From contig JABJGS010000027.1 of the NCBI GenBank assembly GCA_018703155.1, positions 1 to 42,742 on the forward strand: 42,742 nucleotides of DNA, given 5' to 3'. Below are positions 1 to 8,472 of the stretch, in pieces. The DNA is from Francisellaceae bacterium (lineage in GTDB: Bacteria > Pseudomonadota > Gammaproteobacteria > UBA6186 > Azoamicaceae). Under the pieces are notes generated by a model. The model was not told the DNA's origin. It saw nothing but the letters and a program-made list of their open reading frames with translations, and ran no database searches. The translations under genes and the position numbers were made by a program. The stretch's first letter is position 1, and each line of letters begins with the position of its first letter.

Positions 1-69
1 GATGATGGTAAACTTTCTAGAAAATCAGATCCAAATGATGAATTTGACAACATTTGGGATGACCTGTAA
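1..69 (+). CDS. C-terminal end of an unknown protein (partial)
   Basis: Frame 1 is open from the window edge to a TAA at 67-69 and gives a 22-residue acidic tail ending NIWDDL. The start lies outside the window and the fragment is too short for any family assignment. It points rightward, convergent with the torT-like gene. The gap to that gene (70-196) holds two copies of an ATGAAAACTTT direct repeat but no recognisable terminator. Confidence 0.4.
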   Translation, partial: DDGKLSRKSDPNDEFDNIWDDL

Positions 70-196
70 TCTTCATAAAAATAAATTAATAGAGCTAAAA
101 TGAAAACTTTTTAAGTAATGAAAACTTTCATTATAATTCTCTAGCCTATAGTCATGCCCGACAGTATAAGTGATTCAAAAAGAAAAGATAGCATAT

Positions 197-1327
197 TTAT
201 GGTGTTACAGCTGTACTGTCAACCTCTGTAGCATCTAGCTGAGAGGCAGGTTCGAACATAGACTCATAGTTTACATCTTTAACATTATCACTTGAAATAA
301 TATCTAGTACTGGTTCTACACGGTAAGGTATCTCTGATTTTTTATATATACCTTTTGCAATTTCTAAATTCTTTACGAGTAAACCTAAAGAAATTTCTCC
401 TTTTGTAACTGCAAAGTCAATTGGAGCTAAAAATATTTCTCCTGTAACAATTTGTGGATATATCTCTGGTGTCATATAGAGAGAATATATTTTCAAATCG
501 TTATGGTCATACTTGTATTTATGATAAATTTTTGTTGCTTGCTGTGCTGCAATTGGATTAGCTACAATAAAGTTAACACGCTCTTTATTCTTTAAAACAA
601 AATCCACTAATCTAGCTTGTGGTAATGCCTGCATTTCACCAGGTAAATTAGCAACCATGGTGACTCGACCTAATGGCATTTTTTTAGGATTATCTTGTAG
701 AGCCTGCTTAAATCCTTTGGCCATCTCTTCAGCCCAAATAACTCCTTTAGGCCCAGGAAATAGTCCTATTCTAATGTCCTTGCCTGCGGATTCTCTTATA
801 ACTTCTTCTCCTATTTTCATACCATAACTTTTATATGAATTTAAAACTTTCCCATTTAATTCCTGAGCAGACATATCATTTATTATGGATATTATTGATA
901 TGCCTTCTTTTTGTACTTTGTTAATATATTTGTCAAAACCTGAATATTTAATGGATCCTATTAGCAGACCATCAAAATTTGACCCCAAAATATCACTAGT
1001 TAAATGATGTCGCTGTTTAGCAGAATTCTCATAGCCACCAGCATCAAATAACGTAAGTTGAATATTTAGTCTTTCTGCTTCTTTAGAAATACCATACCAT
1101 ACTGATTTCCAGTACCCATCCTCAAGATGTGGTAATAACACAGCAACTCGATATGGTACACTAGGTTTTCTAGGTGGCTCCCACTGCTCAAAAATTGGAC
1201 CTTTTAGTGATGACGCAGCCTTTCCAATCTCTTTAGTGTTAGCATCATACGTACCGTAGTAAGAATTTATATCGACAGCATTTACTAAAGAAGGCAATAT
1301 TAATAACAATAGTCTTATGTATTTCAT
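197..1327 (-). CDS. torT: TorT-like periplasmic substrate-binding protein
   Basis: A 376-residue protein of the periplasmic binding protein fold (Peripla_BP_4 type) resembling TorT, which binds TMAO-type ligands and works with the sensor kinase TorS. The N-terminus (about residues 1-17) is a signal peptide. The region near residues 65-100, with a DGYWKSVWYGI-like block and FDAGGY, matches the TorT N-terminal lobe closely, as does the LFPGPKG motif near 190. An in-frame TTG lies one codon upstream, but the ATG at 1327 is preferred because it overlaps the stop of the preceding gene as TGATG, which suggests translational coupling. It is the last gene of the ihfB / barrel / torT operon. No torS or torR is visible in the window, so the ligand and partner are unknown. 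The family call is firm; the TMAO role is an inference from homology. Confidence 0.75.
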   Translation of the reverse strand: MKYIRLLLLILPSLVNAVDINSYYGTYDANTKEIGKAASSLKGPIFEQWEPPRKPSVPYRVAVLLPHLEDGYWKSVWYGISKEAERLNIQLTLFDAGGYENSAKQRHHLTSDILGSNFDGLLIGSIKYSGFDKYINKVQKEGISIISIINDMSAQELNGKVLNSYKSYGMKIGEEVIRESAGKDIRIGLFPGPKGVIWAEEMAKGFKQALQDNPKKMPLGRVTMVANLPGEMQALPQARLVDFVLKNKERVNFIVANPIAAQQATKIYHKYKYDHNDLKIYSLYMTPEIYPQIVTGEIFLAPIDFAVTKGEISLGLLVKNLEIAKGIYKKSEIPYRVEPVLDIISSDNVKDVNYESMFEPASQLDATEVDSTAVTP

Positions 1328-2151
1328 CAAAACACGTAACTAAGAGACATACCAAATCCTCTTAAACTACGTTTTGCTTGTAATTTGAAATTATCGTTTA
1401 TATCATCCCACTTTGGTTTACTTAAGTAGTAAAATCTATAATTAACATCAACAAAGAAATTAGACATCCAAGATGGGTTGATGAAATGTAGCCTAAAGCC
1501 AAGGCCAAAATTATAAGCGAAGTCATAAGTTACTTCTTTTTTTGATGCCAAGCCATTCCAAGAGGAATTGGTTTTATTAAATGCAACACCAAGACCAGCC
1601 ATAACATATGGCCGTATCACGGATTGATTAGACATATCAAAATAGCCATTTAAAAATAAAGTATCCCCAGACACTGAACTGCTCACATAATCTGTTGAGC
1701 CAATAAATACAGGGTTATGTACGTATTTAATTGTGTCATTTAGTAGATACTCAAGCTCAACGTGCCAAGAATATGAATTATACCCCACAGCCATTTGGCT
1801 AGGTTTTTCATTTCGTTTAGCGTCTTTGTTAACTACCCCTAATGCATTTGTTGCTGCGACACTAGATTTATTAGTAACACTATCTAATTTTTGTTGCCCC
1901 ATATTAATACCATATCGTACAAACCAACGCTCGCTTACATCATATGGCAACATACTTTCAATTTCTTTTTCTTCTCTAGCAGAAATATCCCCGGTACCAG
2001 TTACAGCCTCATAAAAATCTTCATTGTAAGAATGACCATATTTGCCTTCTTGTTTTGGCCATTGATTTGTTTGTACAGAAAAATCGGCATAACAATTTGT
2101 TGTAATCGACAATGCTCCTAATCCTACTAATATGACATTCCTTATCAACAT
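1327..2151 (-). CDS. Outer membrane beta-barrel protein
   Basis: A 274-residue predicted outer membrane protein. The ATG at 2151 is chosen because it begins a clean signal peptide (MLIRNVILVGLGALSITTN, then CYA) and has GGAG about 8 nt upstream. A longer reading frame to 2205 would place a non-secretory extension in front and overlap ihfB. The mature part has alternating aromatic/hydrophobic strands (for example FLNGYFDMSN, PYVMAGLGVAF, YDFAYNFGLGFRL) and ends in Phe (SLSYVF), the classic outer-membrane C-terminal signature. This fits a small 8-strand OmpA/OmpW-like barrel. It lies 19 nt after ihfB, and its stop overlaps the torT start. Substrate and exact subfamily cannot be assigned. Confidence 0.75.
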   Translation of the reverse strand: MLIRNVILVGLGALSITTNCYADFSVQTNQWPKQEGKYGHSYNEDFYEAVTGTGDISAREEKEIESMLPYDVSERWFVRYGINMGQQKLDSVTNKSSVAATNALGVVNKDAKRNEKPSQMAVGYNSYSWHVELEYLLNDTIKYVHNPVFIGSTDYVSSSVSGDTLFLNGYFDMSNQSVIRPYVMAGLGVAFNKTNSSWNGLASKKEVTYDFAYNFGLGFRLHFINPSWMSNFFVDVNYRFYYLSKPKWDDINDNFKLQAKRSLRGFGMSLSYVF

Positions 2152-2170
2152 CTTAAACTCCAAAATTAAA

Positions 2171-2482
2171 TTAACTTTCAACTCCAACTGAGCTAGTATC
2201 TGCACAAATATTAACTCGCTCTTTTAATTCTTTGCCTGGTTTAAAGTGCACTGAGAACCTGTGCTCTGTTGTTAGTGCTTCACCAGTACGTGGGTTTCTA
2301 GCTGCTCTTGGCTGCCTATGCCGTAACGAAAAGCTACCGAAGCCTCGCAACTCAATTCTCTCACCATTTGCAAGTGAGTCTGCCATATATTCAAACACAC
2401 TTTTCACACTACTTTCTAGCAAATGACATGGAATATGTGGATATTCAGAAGATAGTATCTTAATTAACTCAGCTCTAGTCAT
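2171..2482 (-). CDS. ihfB: Integration host factor beta subunit
   Basis: A 103-residue DNA-bending protein of the HU/IHF family. The N-terminal helices start MTRAELIKILSSEYPHIP. The signature block GERIELRGFGSFSLRHR, then AARNPRTGE and HFKPGKEL, is diagnostic and closer to IhfB than to HU or IhfA. IHF works as an IhfA/IhfB dimer that bends DNA at promoters and recombination sites. The C-terminal tail (about 12 residues after RVNICAD) is slightly longer than in E. coli IhfB. It is the first gene of a leftward operon with the barrel protein and torT, and it diverges from the rpoS-like gene. A GAGG sits rather far (about 11 nt) upstream of the ATG. Confidence 0.92.
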   Translation of the reverse strand: MTRAELIKILSSEYPHIPCHLLESSVKSVFEYMADSLANGERIELRGFGSFSLRHRQPRAARNPRTGEALTTEHRFSVHFKPGKELKERVNICADTSSVGVES

Positions 2483-2572
2483 TACCAGCTATTTCCTCAA
2501 ATTATCCTTATATTTTACAAAAAGAAAAACAACCTTTTTATAAATACCTAACAAAAACTACTGTCTAACTAA

Positions 2573-2601
2573 TTAACAAGCTCTTACACCTATAGTATAC
2601 T
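2573..2601 (+). promoter_or_regulatory. Sigma70-type promoter of the rpoS-like gene
   Basis: TTAACA at 2573-2578 and TATACT at 2596-2601 are separated by exactly 17 nt. Each hexamer matches the consensus at 5 of 6 positions. The predicted start of transcription is about 40 nt before the ATG at 2647, and a strong AAGGAGGG ribosome binding site lies at 2631-2638. Confidence 0.6.
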
Positions 2602-2646
2602 AATATTGATTGCCTCTCAATTCATGGATGAAGGAGGGTTCGTAGT

Positions 2647-3675
2647 ATGACTGCAACCAAAGAATGGAATAGTAGCGAAGAGGAAACCACTAAAATCGTT
2701 GAAGATATTGATGATAGTGATGATGATGATAATAATGACGATAATGCTAGTGAAACTTTTGAGCCTAAAGGTGCCAAGGCAACTTTAGAAAAAGAAGCAA
2801 CTCCAGCTAATGGCATAAAGCCAGCAAAAATAAAACGTAAGGAATCAGACCCAACGCAGCTATATCTTCTAGAAATAGGAGCATCTCCCTTACTTTCTGC
2901 AGAGGAAGAGGTATTTTATTCTAGAAAGGCTCGTAAAGGAGATGAAGAAGCACGCAATCATATGGTTCAGTGCAACCTAAGGTTAGTTGTTAAGATAGCT
3001 AGAAGGTATTTAAATCGAGGGCTAGCTTTGCTAGATCTTATTGAAGAAGGAAACCTTGGTTTAATTCGGGCTGTTGAAAAATTTGATCCAGAGCGCGGAT
3101 TTAGATTTTCAACCTATGCGACATGGTGGATTAGACAAAATATTGAGCGGGCAATTATGAATCAGACCCGAACTATTCGTTTGCCTATTCATATCATTAA
3201 AGAGTTAAATGTATATCTGAGAAAAGCTAGGGAGTTAACCCAGAAAATAGACCATGAGCCCTCTTATGAAGAGATTGCAAAGGCTTTAGGTAAATCCCCA
3301 AGTGAAGTTAATAAACTGTTAAGGCTTAATGAACGCACTCTCTCCGTTGACACTCCTATGGGTGAAGATACGGAAAAGCCACTTCTTGAAGCACTTGCCG
3401 ACCCAGGAAATGATGGTCCAGCTAAAATCCTTGAAGATGATAATATGAAGGATCAGCTTGATGATTGTTTAAAGCTATTAAGCGCAAAGCAAAAATCAAT
3501 AATTGCTAGGAGATTTGGTCTGCTTGGGCATGAAGCGGCAACCTTAGAAGAGGTCGGATCTGAAGTTGGCTTAACTAGGGAGCGGGTCCGACAGATCCAA
3601 GTAGAGGCTCTTAAAATATTACGCAACATTATGGAGGAGAAAGGAATAGCCTTAGATATACTCTTTCAAGAATAG
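2647..3675 (+). CDS. rpoS: RNA polymerase sigma factor, RpoS type
   Basis: A 342-residue sigma70-family factor, the general stress/stationary-phase sigma in gammaproteobacteria. It lacks the long region 1.1 and non-conserved insert of RpoD. Sigma region 1.2 starts at about residue 70 ([11 protein letters not shown]). Region 2 contains [20 protein letters not shown] and the -10-reading helix [11 protein letters not shown]. Region 3 contains [17 protein letters not shown], and region 4 ends with the helix-turn-helix [18 protein letters not shown]. The blocks match RpoS more closely than RpoH or RpoD. Residues about 19-35 form an Asp/Asn-rich tract encoded by GAT/AAT repeats. In Legionellales RpoS governs the switch to the transmissive or resting form, but no target is visible here. 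The start is fixed by a strong Shine-Dalgarno sequence. Confidence 0.93.
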   Translation: MTATKEWNSSEEETTKIVEDIDDSDDDDNNDDNASETFEPKGAKATLEKEATPANGIKPAKIKRKESDPTQLYLLEIGASPLLSAEEEVFYSRKARKGDEEARNHMVQCNLRLVVKIARRYLNRGLALLDLIEEGNLGLIRAVEKFDPERGFRFSTYATWWIRQNIERAIMNQTRTIRLPIHIIKELNVYLRKARELTQKIDHEPSYEEIAKALGKSPSEVNKLLRLNERTLSVDTPMGEDTEKPLLEALADPGNDGPAKILEDDNMKDQLDDCLKLLSAKQKSIIARRFGLLGHEAATLEEVGSEVGLTRERVRQIQVEALKILRNIMEEKGIALDILFQE

Positions 3676-3784
3676 TAATATGATTAACTACATTATTGTT
3701 AATCATACTTGCTAAGTTATTAGATTTTCCTATAGAGTTATGTTAACACTTTAGGAATTTTCCATATAAAAGGAGGCAATTACA

Positions 3785-4036
3785 ATGTCAGACGTTCTAC
3801 TGCAGCAGCTAGAAGATAAAATTGATAGTTTGATTGAAACTACTGAGCTTTTACGTTTACAAATTGAAGAGCTCGAAACTAAAAACTCTAGCTTGGTTGA
3901 AGAAGGTAGTAAACTAAAAAACAAACAGAACTCTTGGGAAAAGAATCTATCTCAAATGATTCAGAAGCTAGATATTATTGAAAATAAGGGTGGCCAAAGT
4001 GAAAGAGTGACCATCACTGAAGAAATTATTGGTTAA
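3785..4036 (+). CDS. ZapB-like coiled-coil protein (TIGR02449-type)
   Basis: An 83-residue protein that is almost entirely coiled coil, with heptads from MSDVLLQQLEDKIDSLIET to about residue 66. The start is supported by AGGAGG at 3771-3776. It resembles the small TIGR02449 / ZapB-like family that often lies next to zapA in gammaproteobacteria and is thought to help organise the FtsZ ring. No zapA or 6S RNA gene follows here; a strong terminator does. Separated by about 110 nt from the rpoS-like gene, it may be transcribed with it or alone. The short coiled-coil family call is good; the division role is inferred. Confidence 0.65.
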   Translation: MSDVLLQQLEDKIDSLIETTELLRLQIEELETKNSSLVEEGSKLKNKQNSWEKNLSQMIQKLDIIENKGGQSERVTITEEIIG

Positions 4037-4060
4037 TTAAATAATTTCCAGACTCTAAAG

Positions 4061-4096
4061 ACACCTAAGTTAATGAATAACTTAGGTGTTTTTTTT
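4061..4096 (+). terminator. Rho-independent terminator after the ZapB-like gene
   Basis: A perfect 12-bp inverted repeat (ACACCTAAGTTA, 5-nt loop, TAACTTAGGTGT) is followed directly by a run of T residues to 4096. It lies 25 nt after the stop codon at 4036. Confidence 0.88.
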
Positions 4097-4393
4097 AACA
4101 AAACAATTTATAAAAACTATCAAACTATTTTGACACACTCGACATATTAGCTGTTTAAATATAAACAATTGTCATCAATCCAACATATTTGAACATAAAT
4201 CATTAATTTACATGATGAAAAATATTATATTGTCTCTAAAAAATAGTTTTATTGTAAATAATAACAAGAAAACATTTCTCACAAAACAAAGTAAAATATT
4301 CAACAAAAAATATTTAAAATTATTTTACTTATGGTCTCTATACGCTAAAAATTAAAGTGCAGGATAAACAAATCACAATATGGAGAATTGACA
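4097..4393. other. AT-rich intergenic region upstream of the 703-aa orphan
   Basis: About 300 nt without a supported gene. It is very AT-rich with A/T runs. A perfect TTGACA at 4130-4135 has a TTTAAA 18 nt downstream, which could be a weak promoter for the following orphan, but chance matches are common in such DNA. No hairpin of note was seen. Confidence 0.4.
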
Positions 4394-6505
4394 TTGCTTG
4401 AAAATTTTTTAGAGACATTAAGGGAGGGGACTATAGAAACCTTGGCAACATTAACACAAAAAGAAAAAGATATTGTCATGGATATTATTTCAGAAGTGAA
4501 AACTTTAGATGGTACTGAACTTGATTCTAAATCTATAACTAAAATTTTAGATGAATTTGCCACACGCAAGAATGAATATACTCTCTCATACCAGACAAAC
4601 ATGTTCAGTACATTATCAACATCATCAGCCAACGACTTAACTTATCTTTTGCGCATGTTTTTTGATGTTTCTATGCAGTTAAGAATAATAAGCGATTATG
4701 AAGGGCTCTCTAGAATCCTACATATTGGCGAAGACGAAGAAGCCTCCTTATCTTGCAGTATTGCTCATACCTATGCTAACTCTATGTATGCCTGTGAAGC
4801 ACAACAAAATGCATATTTATCCTTTTGGAACTTGTGTCACTCATTTGCTCATCATTGCTCTAAAATGTCATCTGTAAAAAATTATATATCTATATTTGAA
4901 AACAAATTATCCACAACAGAGATTGGTCTATCTAGCAAATTTATAAAGAATATTGCAGTAGCCTTTAGAGAAGTATTATTTGGCACACATGTATCCTGTA
5001 CAGGGGTGCCATTAATATATTATATGAATAGAATTTCTGCACAGTTATGTTCTTTGCCTGATTATAAACTTAATACAAACTTTATGTCTTGCCACAAGGA
5101 GATCATACACCTGCAATTCAGTATGGCAGTTATAAGTCAACATAGATTTGCTAGGTTTACCAATATTTATGATCTTGTAGACCCAAGTGCCATGGCTCTT
5201 CATATGAACTCATTTACTGACGGAAATAACTTATATCTTAAATATCTTAAAAAAGAAAATATACAGCTAAAAAAAACACTAGACATGTATTCCATGCTAG
5301 GTGCTTCTTTAAAAAAACCTTTAACTCTTTTAATGCATGATATTAACCATCCTGAAAATGACAGTGTCGTAGCTGAAATATTAAATATTACATTGCATGA
5401 AAACGATCCTTATAGAGAAGAGTTCAGCAGTGTAATGATTTTATTACTACATAGAATAAACTCCCTATTGCGCATATATCAATATTCATTTTCTAAAGAA
5501 AAGCAGGAATATGCTAAATTTGGAATTGAAACTATTCTATCAGACATGTCTCCAATTTTTTTTCTTAGTAAAATAAAATTGATTCTACAATATGGGAAAG
5601 ATCTCTTAAATGGGCTAACTCCTGACATGTTCCTATATATGGGACATGATATATCTGTTCTACACCCAAGCATCTATCCCCAATATCATTATCATGATGC
5701 AAGTCAAGCATCACATAATATTGAACATTTACAAAAATTCATTAATTTAATACCAGATGAGCCAAGTGTAGAGCTTGCAATTTCTTATATACATAGTATT
5801 TTTGTAGTTGCAGCTAACCAATTGGGAGAATCTTTAAGTTTGCTTAATACTGTGTATTTAGAGCAAGTTTATATCGCAGCCATAGATGATAATGCACCTC
5901 TAAATCTGCATATTGCAGCAAATAAATCCTCTAAAACTCTAGCTCAAGCAGAAATTGAAATCATGGGTATATTTTCAAACCACCATCAAATATCAAAAAC
6001 ATCTGAGATATTCGGCGGCAGTGAATTAAGAACAATTATGCATCAAGCATCAATATCAGTTAAAAACAGACTCTTTAATTTCAAAAAAAACATTATGATA
6101 TCTAAGCATATGCATCATATTGCTTGTACTCTATTAGACTCAGAACATAAACTAGTTATTATGTTGAAGGAACATAACGCCACCTCAGTTAAATTCTTAG
6201 GATATTTTAAAACGACAATGCTTAAAGCAATGCCCCATTCAACAACCTATTCATTTGGGTCATTATCATATACAAGCACCACACAACAGCGCAACAACAA
6301 AATACATGCAAAGCTACAGCAAATAAACTTAGAAAGTCATGATGAGAGTATCGAGGCTCTAATAACAATTGAACAATTAATTACTGATTCAATATCAACA
6401 AAAATATCCAATAAATCAGAATGTCTAGATATGGCAGAACACATAGATATTGACAAGACAAAAAATACTGGCAAAACTTACCGCCACATGCCCCATCAAA
6501 TATAA
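4394..6505 (+). CDS. Orphan protein, 703 aa, function unknown
   Basis: A long intact reading frame that I do not recognise. The TTG at 4394 is chosen because GGAGA at 4382-4386 is 7 nt upstream; a TTG at 4388 is too close to it. No signal peptide or obvious membrane segment is seen, so a soluble, mostly helical protein is likely. It is rich in Leu, Ile, Ser, His and Asn. A His-rich patch (QYHYHDASQASHNIEHLQ) lies at about residues 429-450. No catalytic motif, ankyrin, TPR or leucine-rich repeat stands out. The gene stands alone between two AT-rich gaps, with a terminator upstream. Its size, lack of domains and isolation fit a lineage-specific protein such as a secreted effector, but that is only an inference. 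Confidence 0.7.
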   Translation: MLENFLETLREGTIETLATLTQKEKDIVMDIISEVKTLDGTELDSKSITKILDEFATRKNEYTLSYQTNMFSTLSTSSANDLTYLLRMFFDVSMQLRIISDYEGLSRILHIGEDEEASLSCSIAHTYANSMYACEAQQNAYLSFWNLCHSFAHHCSKMSSVKNYISIFENKLSTTEIGLSSKFIKNIAVAFREVLFGTHVSCTGVPLIYYMNRISAQLCSLPDYKLNTNFMSCHKEIIHLQFSMAVISQHRFARFTNIYDLVDPSAMALHMNSFTDGNNLYLKYLKKENIQLKKTLDMYSMLGASLKKPLTLLMHDINHPENDSVVAEILNITLHENDPYREEFSSVMILLLHRINSLLRIYQYSFSKEKQEYAKFGIETILSDMSPIFFLSKIKLILQYGKDLLNGLTPDMFLYMGHDISVLHPSIYPQYHYHDASQASHNIEHLQKFINLIPDEPSVELAISYIHSIFVVAANQLGESLSLLNTVYLEQVYIAAIDDNAPLNLHIAANKSSKTLAQAEIEIMGIFSNHHQISKTSEIFGGSELRTIMHQASISVKNRLFNFKKNIMISKHMHHIACTLLDSEHKLVIMLKEHNATSVKFLGYFKTTMLKAMPHSTTYSFGSLSYTSTTQQRNNKIHAKLQQINLESHDESIEALITIEQLITDSISTKISNKSECLDMAEHIDIDKTKNTGKTYRHMPHQI

Positions 6506-6725
6506 CCTTTAAATCAATATAGTTTTTGAAGATTAATACCTTTATTACTGATTAATTTAAAAGTCATATTTTTAATTGACACTTGAAAACAGACAAAGTT
6601 TATTTGCAAATCATTAACAATAAGGCTGTTAAATTAAGTATTATTAGTCTCATGCATTTCCAATACCTGCCTAACATTACATGCCACTAACCTCTACCTT
6701 TTCAACATGGCAATGGTGATATATT

Positions 6726-7361
6726 TTAATCCTTATCATCTTTTTCACAGTGCATATTTTGCACTAACCATTGACCATTATTTTTTATTAGTCGGAATTC
6801 TATAGATGTTTTAGTACCATTTTTTGCTGCTCTAATTATATTTACAAATCCGTAATGATTTTCAATTCGTCGAGTATTAATATATGTATCTTCTTTCTGT
6901 AACAGTGAAGGGCAGAGATTCGTAAATGTATTAAATTCAGATAATGATGTTATTTTTTTGAATGCAGGTGATGTGTACATATACGCTTTTTCAACATCTC
7001 CAGATTCAAGAGATGCTACCTGCTCTGTAACAACAGAGGTTAAACCATTTGCCACATAGAATATAATACCTATAAATATTGTAAATATGATCACAAGCCA
7101 TATTAATATCGTTGGAAAAATAATAAATATTGGTTTTACTGTGCTAAATATCAATTGGTTTCCGGCGCTATCTTCAAGTTTATTACTTACAATAAATACT
7201 AGGTCTATTAATGTCCAAACCCCAAATCCTCCAAAAGTTAATAACATCAAAATACCAGTACCAATTTTAGCAATATAGAATCTATGAAGACCTAAGCATC
7301 CGCCAAATAAACATAACAACAATGCTAACTTTCCTGATTTAATAGATTTCTTAGTACTCAC
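6726..7361 (-). CDS. TM2-domain membrane protein with C-terminal DUF4864-like domain
   Basis: A 211-residue membrane protein. Residues about 8-60 form a TM2 domain: two transmembrane segments with the LFGGCLGLHRFYIAK block, a short loop, and FGGFGVWTLIDLV. A third membrane segment (about 78-103) follows. The extracytoplasmic C-terminal part (ASLESGDVEKAYMYTSPAFKK through NGQWLVQNMHC) resembles the DUF4864 fold. The start is GTG at 7361, because the nearby ATG (7361-7363) is out of frame; a purine-rich AGAAG lies upstream. TM2 proteins are widespread with poorly known roles. It is a single-gene unit between two gaps. The TM2 call is firm; the C-terminal assignment is tentative. Confidence 0.75.
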   Translation of the reverse strand: MSTKKSIKSGKLALLLCLFGGCLGLHRFYIAKIGTGILMLLTFGGFGVWTLIDLVFIVSNKLEDSAGNQLIFSTVKPIFIIFPTILIWLVIIFTIFIGIIFYVANGLTSVVTEQVASLESGDVEKAYMYTSPAFKKITSLSEFNTFTNLCPSLLQKEDTYINTRRIENHYGFVNIIRAAKNGTKTSIEFRLIKNNGQWLVQNMHCEKDDKD

Positions 7362-7363
7362 AT

Positions 7364-7703
7364 TATACTTCTTCTACACTTTTTGTTATATTTTAGACAA
7401 TAATAATTAAATAAATATTGAAATAAAGTAATAGCAAACTAATTATAAATAACATCTATTCATTCACAATCAATTTATAATTACCTACCAGCAATTCATA
7501 TTTAAGAAATAAAGTGCTTAATGTATCTCATATCCGTGTAGCCACAACAAAAAATAAGAAAATCATCTAATGGTAAATTATTGCCTCACTAATATATTTC
7601 TCATGTTGGAGTATGCTGTTTTTAGTTAAATTTAGTATTTAATAACCAGGTATTTTCTCTAGATGTATATTAAAATAATATATATATTCACAGGCATAGC
7701 TTA
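7364..7703. other. Intergenic region between divergent TM2 and esterase genes
   Basis: About 340 nt of AT-rich DNA between two divergently transcribed genes. It must hold both promoters, but no pair of consensus hexamers with good spacing was found on either strand. No small ORF with a ribosome binding site and no stable hairpin was seen. Confidence 0.35.
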
Positions 7704-8354
7704 ATGTATTGCGATAAGATCTATCCCTTCAAGACAGGATTGCTCCTAAATCGATTATTATTACTCATGGTACTTTTATTTAGTCTGAGTGCATCTGCAG
7801 ATAACGAATCTACCCTATTAATAATTGGGGATAGCTTAAGCTCTGGATATGGTGTGCCTCTAGATGAATCATGGGCTAAAAAGTTATCTGAAAAACTGGT
7901 TGTTTACAACATTCACGTTACAAATGCTAGTGTCAGCGGTGAGACAACAAGTGTTGGCTTAGCAAAACTCCAATCTTTATTAACTCAGTATAAACCTAAG
8001 ATGGTTTTACTAGCACTTGGAAGTAATGATGGCCTACGTGCAACGCAGATATCTTTGATGCGCGACAATATTGAGGAAATGATTAGATTAAGCTTTAACT
8101 CTGGAGCTAAGGTTGCTCTAGTTGGATTAAAGCTCCCAGTAAACTATGGTGACTATGCTACATACTTTGCCAATAGTTTTGTGCAGACGGCTAAAGCTAA
8201 CCCTGAAGTAATTTATATTCCTTTCTTCCTCGAAGAATTTTCAGATGATTACTCTTATTTTCAAGAAGATTTACTACACCCGAATGCTAAAGCTCAAGAT
8301 ATTATCCTTGAAACCATATATAAGCATATCAAGCCTCATCTCATTAAAAATTAA
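7704..8354 (+). CDS. tesA: SGNH/GDSL esterase, TesA (arylesterase) type
   Basis: A 216-residue periplasmic SGNH hydrolase related to TesA, a multifunctional thioesterase, arylesterase and lysophospholipase. A signal peptide covers about residues 1-32 and ends SLSASA/DN. Block I is GDSLSSGYG with catalytic Ser44. Block III is GSND at 106-109. Block V is D189-L-L-H192-P, giving the catalytic Asp and His. The length matches TesA once the extra N-terminus is allowed for. A later in-frame ATG (codon 22) would shorten the signal peptide, so the exact start is uncertain; no clear Shine-Dalgarno sequence decides it. It lies upstream of the antiporter gene on the same strand with a gap of about 118 nt containing a possible separate promoter. 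Confidence 0.85.
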   Translation: MYCDKIYPFKTGLLLNRLLLLMVLLFSLSASADNESTLLIIGDSLSSGYGVPLDESWAKKLSEKLVVYNIHVTNASVSGETTSVGLAKLQSLLTQYKPKMVLLALGSNDGLRATQISLMRDNIEEMIRLSFNSGAKVALVGLKLPVNYGDYATYFANSFVQTAKANPEVIYIPFFLEEFSDDYSYFQEDLLHPNAKAQDIILETIYKHIKPHLIKN

Positions 8355-8392
8355 AAGCAGCACAAACCAAGTATGTTATTTAAATAAATATT

Positions 8393-8419
8393 TTGACTGA
8401 TAAACAATTTGCTTATAAC
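8393..8419 (+). promoter_or_regulatory. Possible promoter of the sugar-phosphate antiporter gene
   Basis: TTGACT (8393-8398) and TATAAC (8414-8419) each match the sigma70 consensus at 5 of 6 positions, but the 15-nt spacer is shorter than ideal. The site lies after the tesA-like stop and before an inverted repeat in the antiporter leader. Confidence 0.35.
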
Positions 8420-8434
8420 TACAGTTTTGATAGG

Positions 8435-8452
8435 ATTGATAATCTTATCAAT
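8435..8452. repeat. 18-bp inverted repeat in the antiporter leader (possible operator)
   Basis: ATTGATAATCTTATCAAT is a perfect 8-bp palindrome with a 2-nt centre. It lies 20 nt before the proposed TTG start and just downstream of the possible promoter. A central gap this small favours a dimeric regulator site over an RNA hairpin. No regulator gene is adjacent. Confidence 0.45.
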
Positions 8453-8472
8453 TTTCAATCGGTGTAAATATT

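Noticed and set aside
96-134. Two ATGAAAACTTT copies as an operator or attachment site
   Set aside because: The repeats are short and AT-rich and have no associated gene; there is no sign of an integrase or mobile element nearby.
4130-4160. TTGACA and TTTAAA as a firm promoter for the 703-aa orphan
   Set aside because: The -35 hexamer is perfect but the -10 matches poorly, and it is more than 230 nt from the start codon in DNA where such matches arise by chance.
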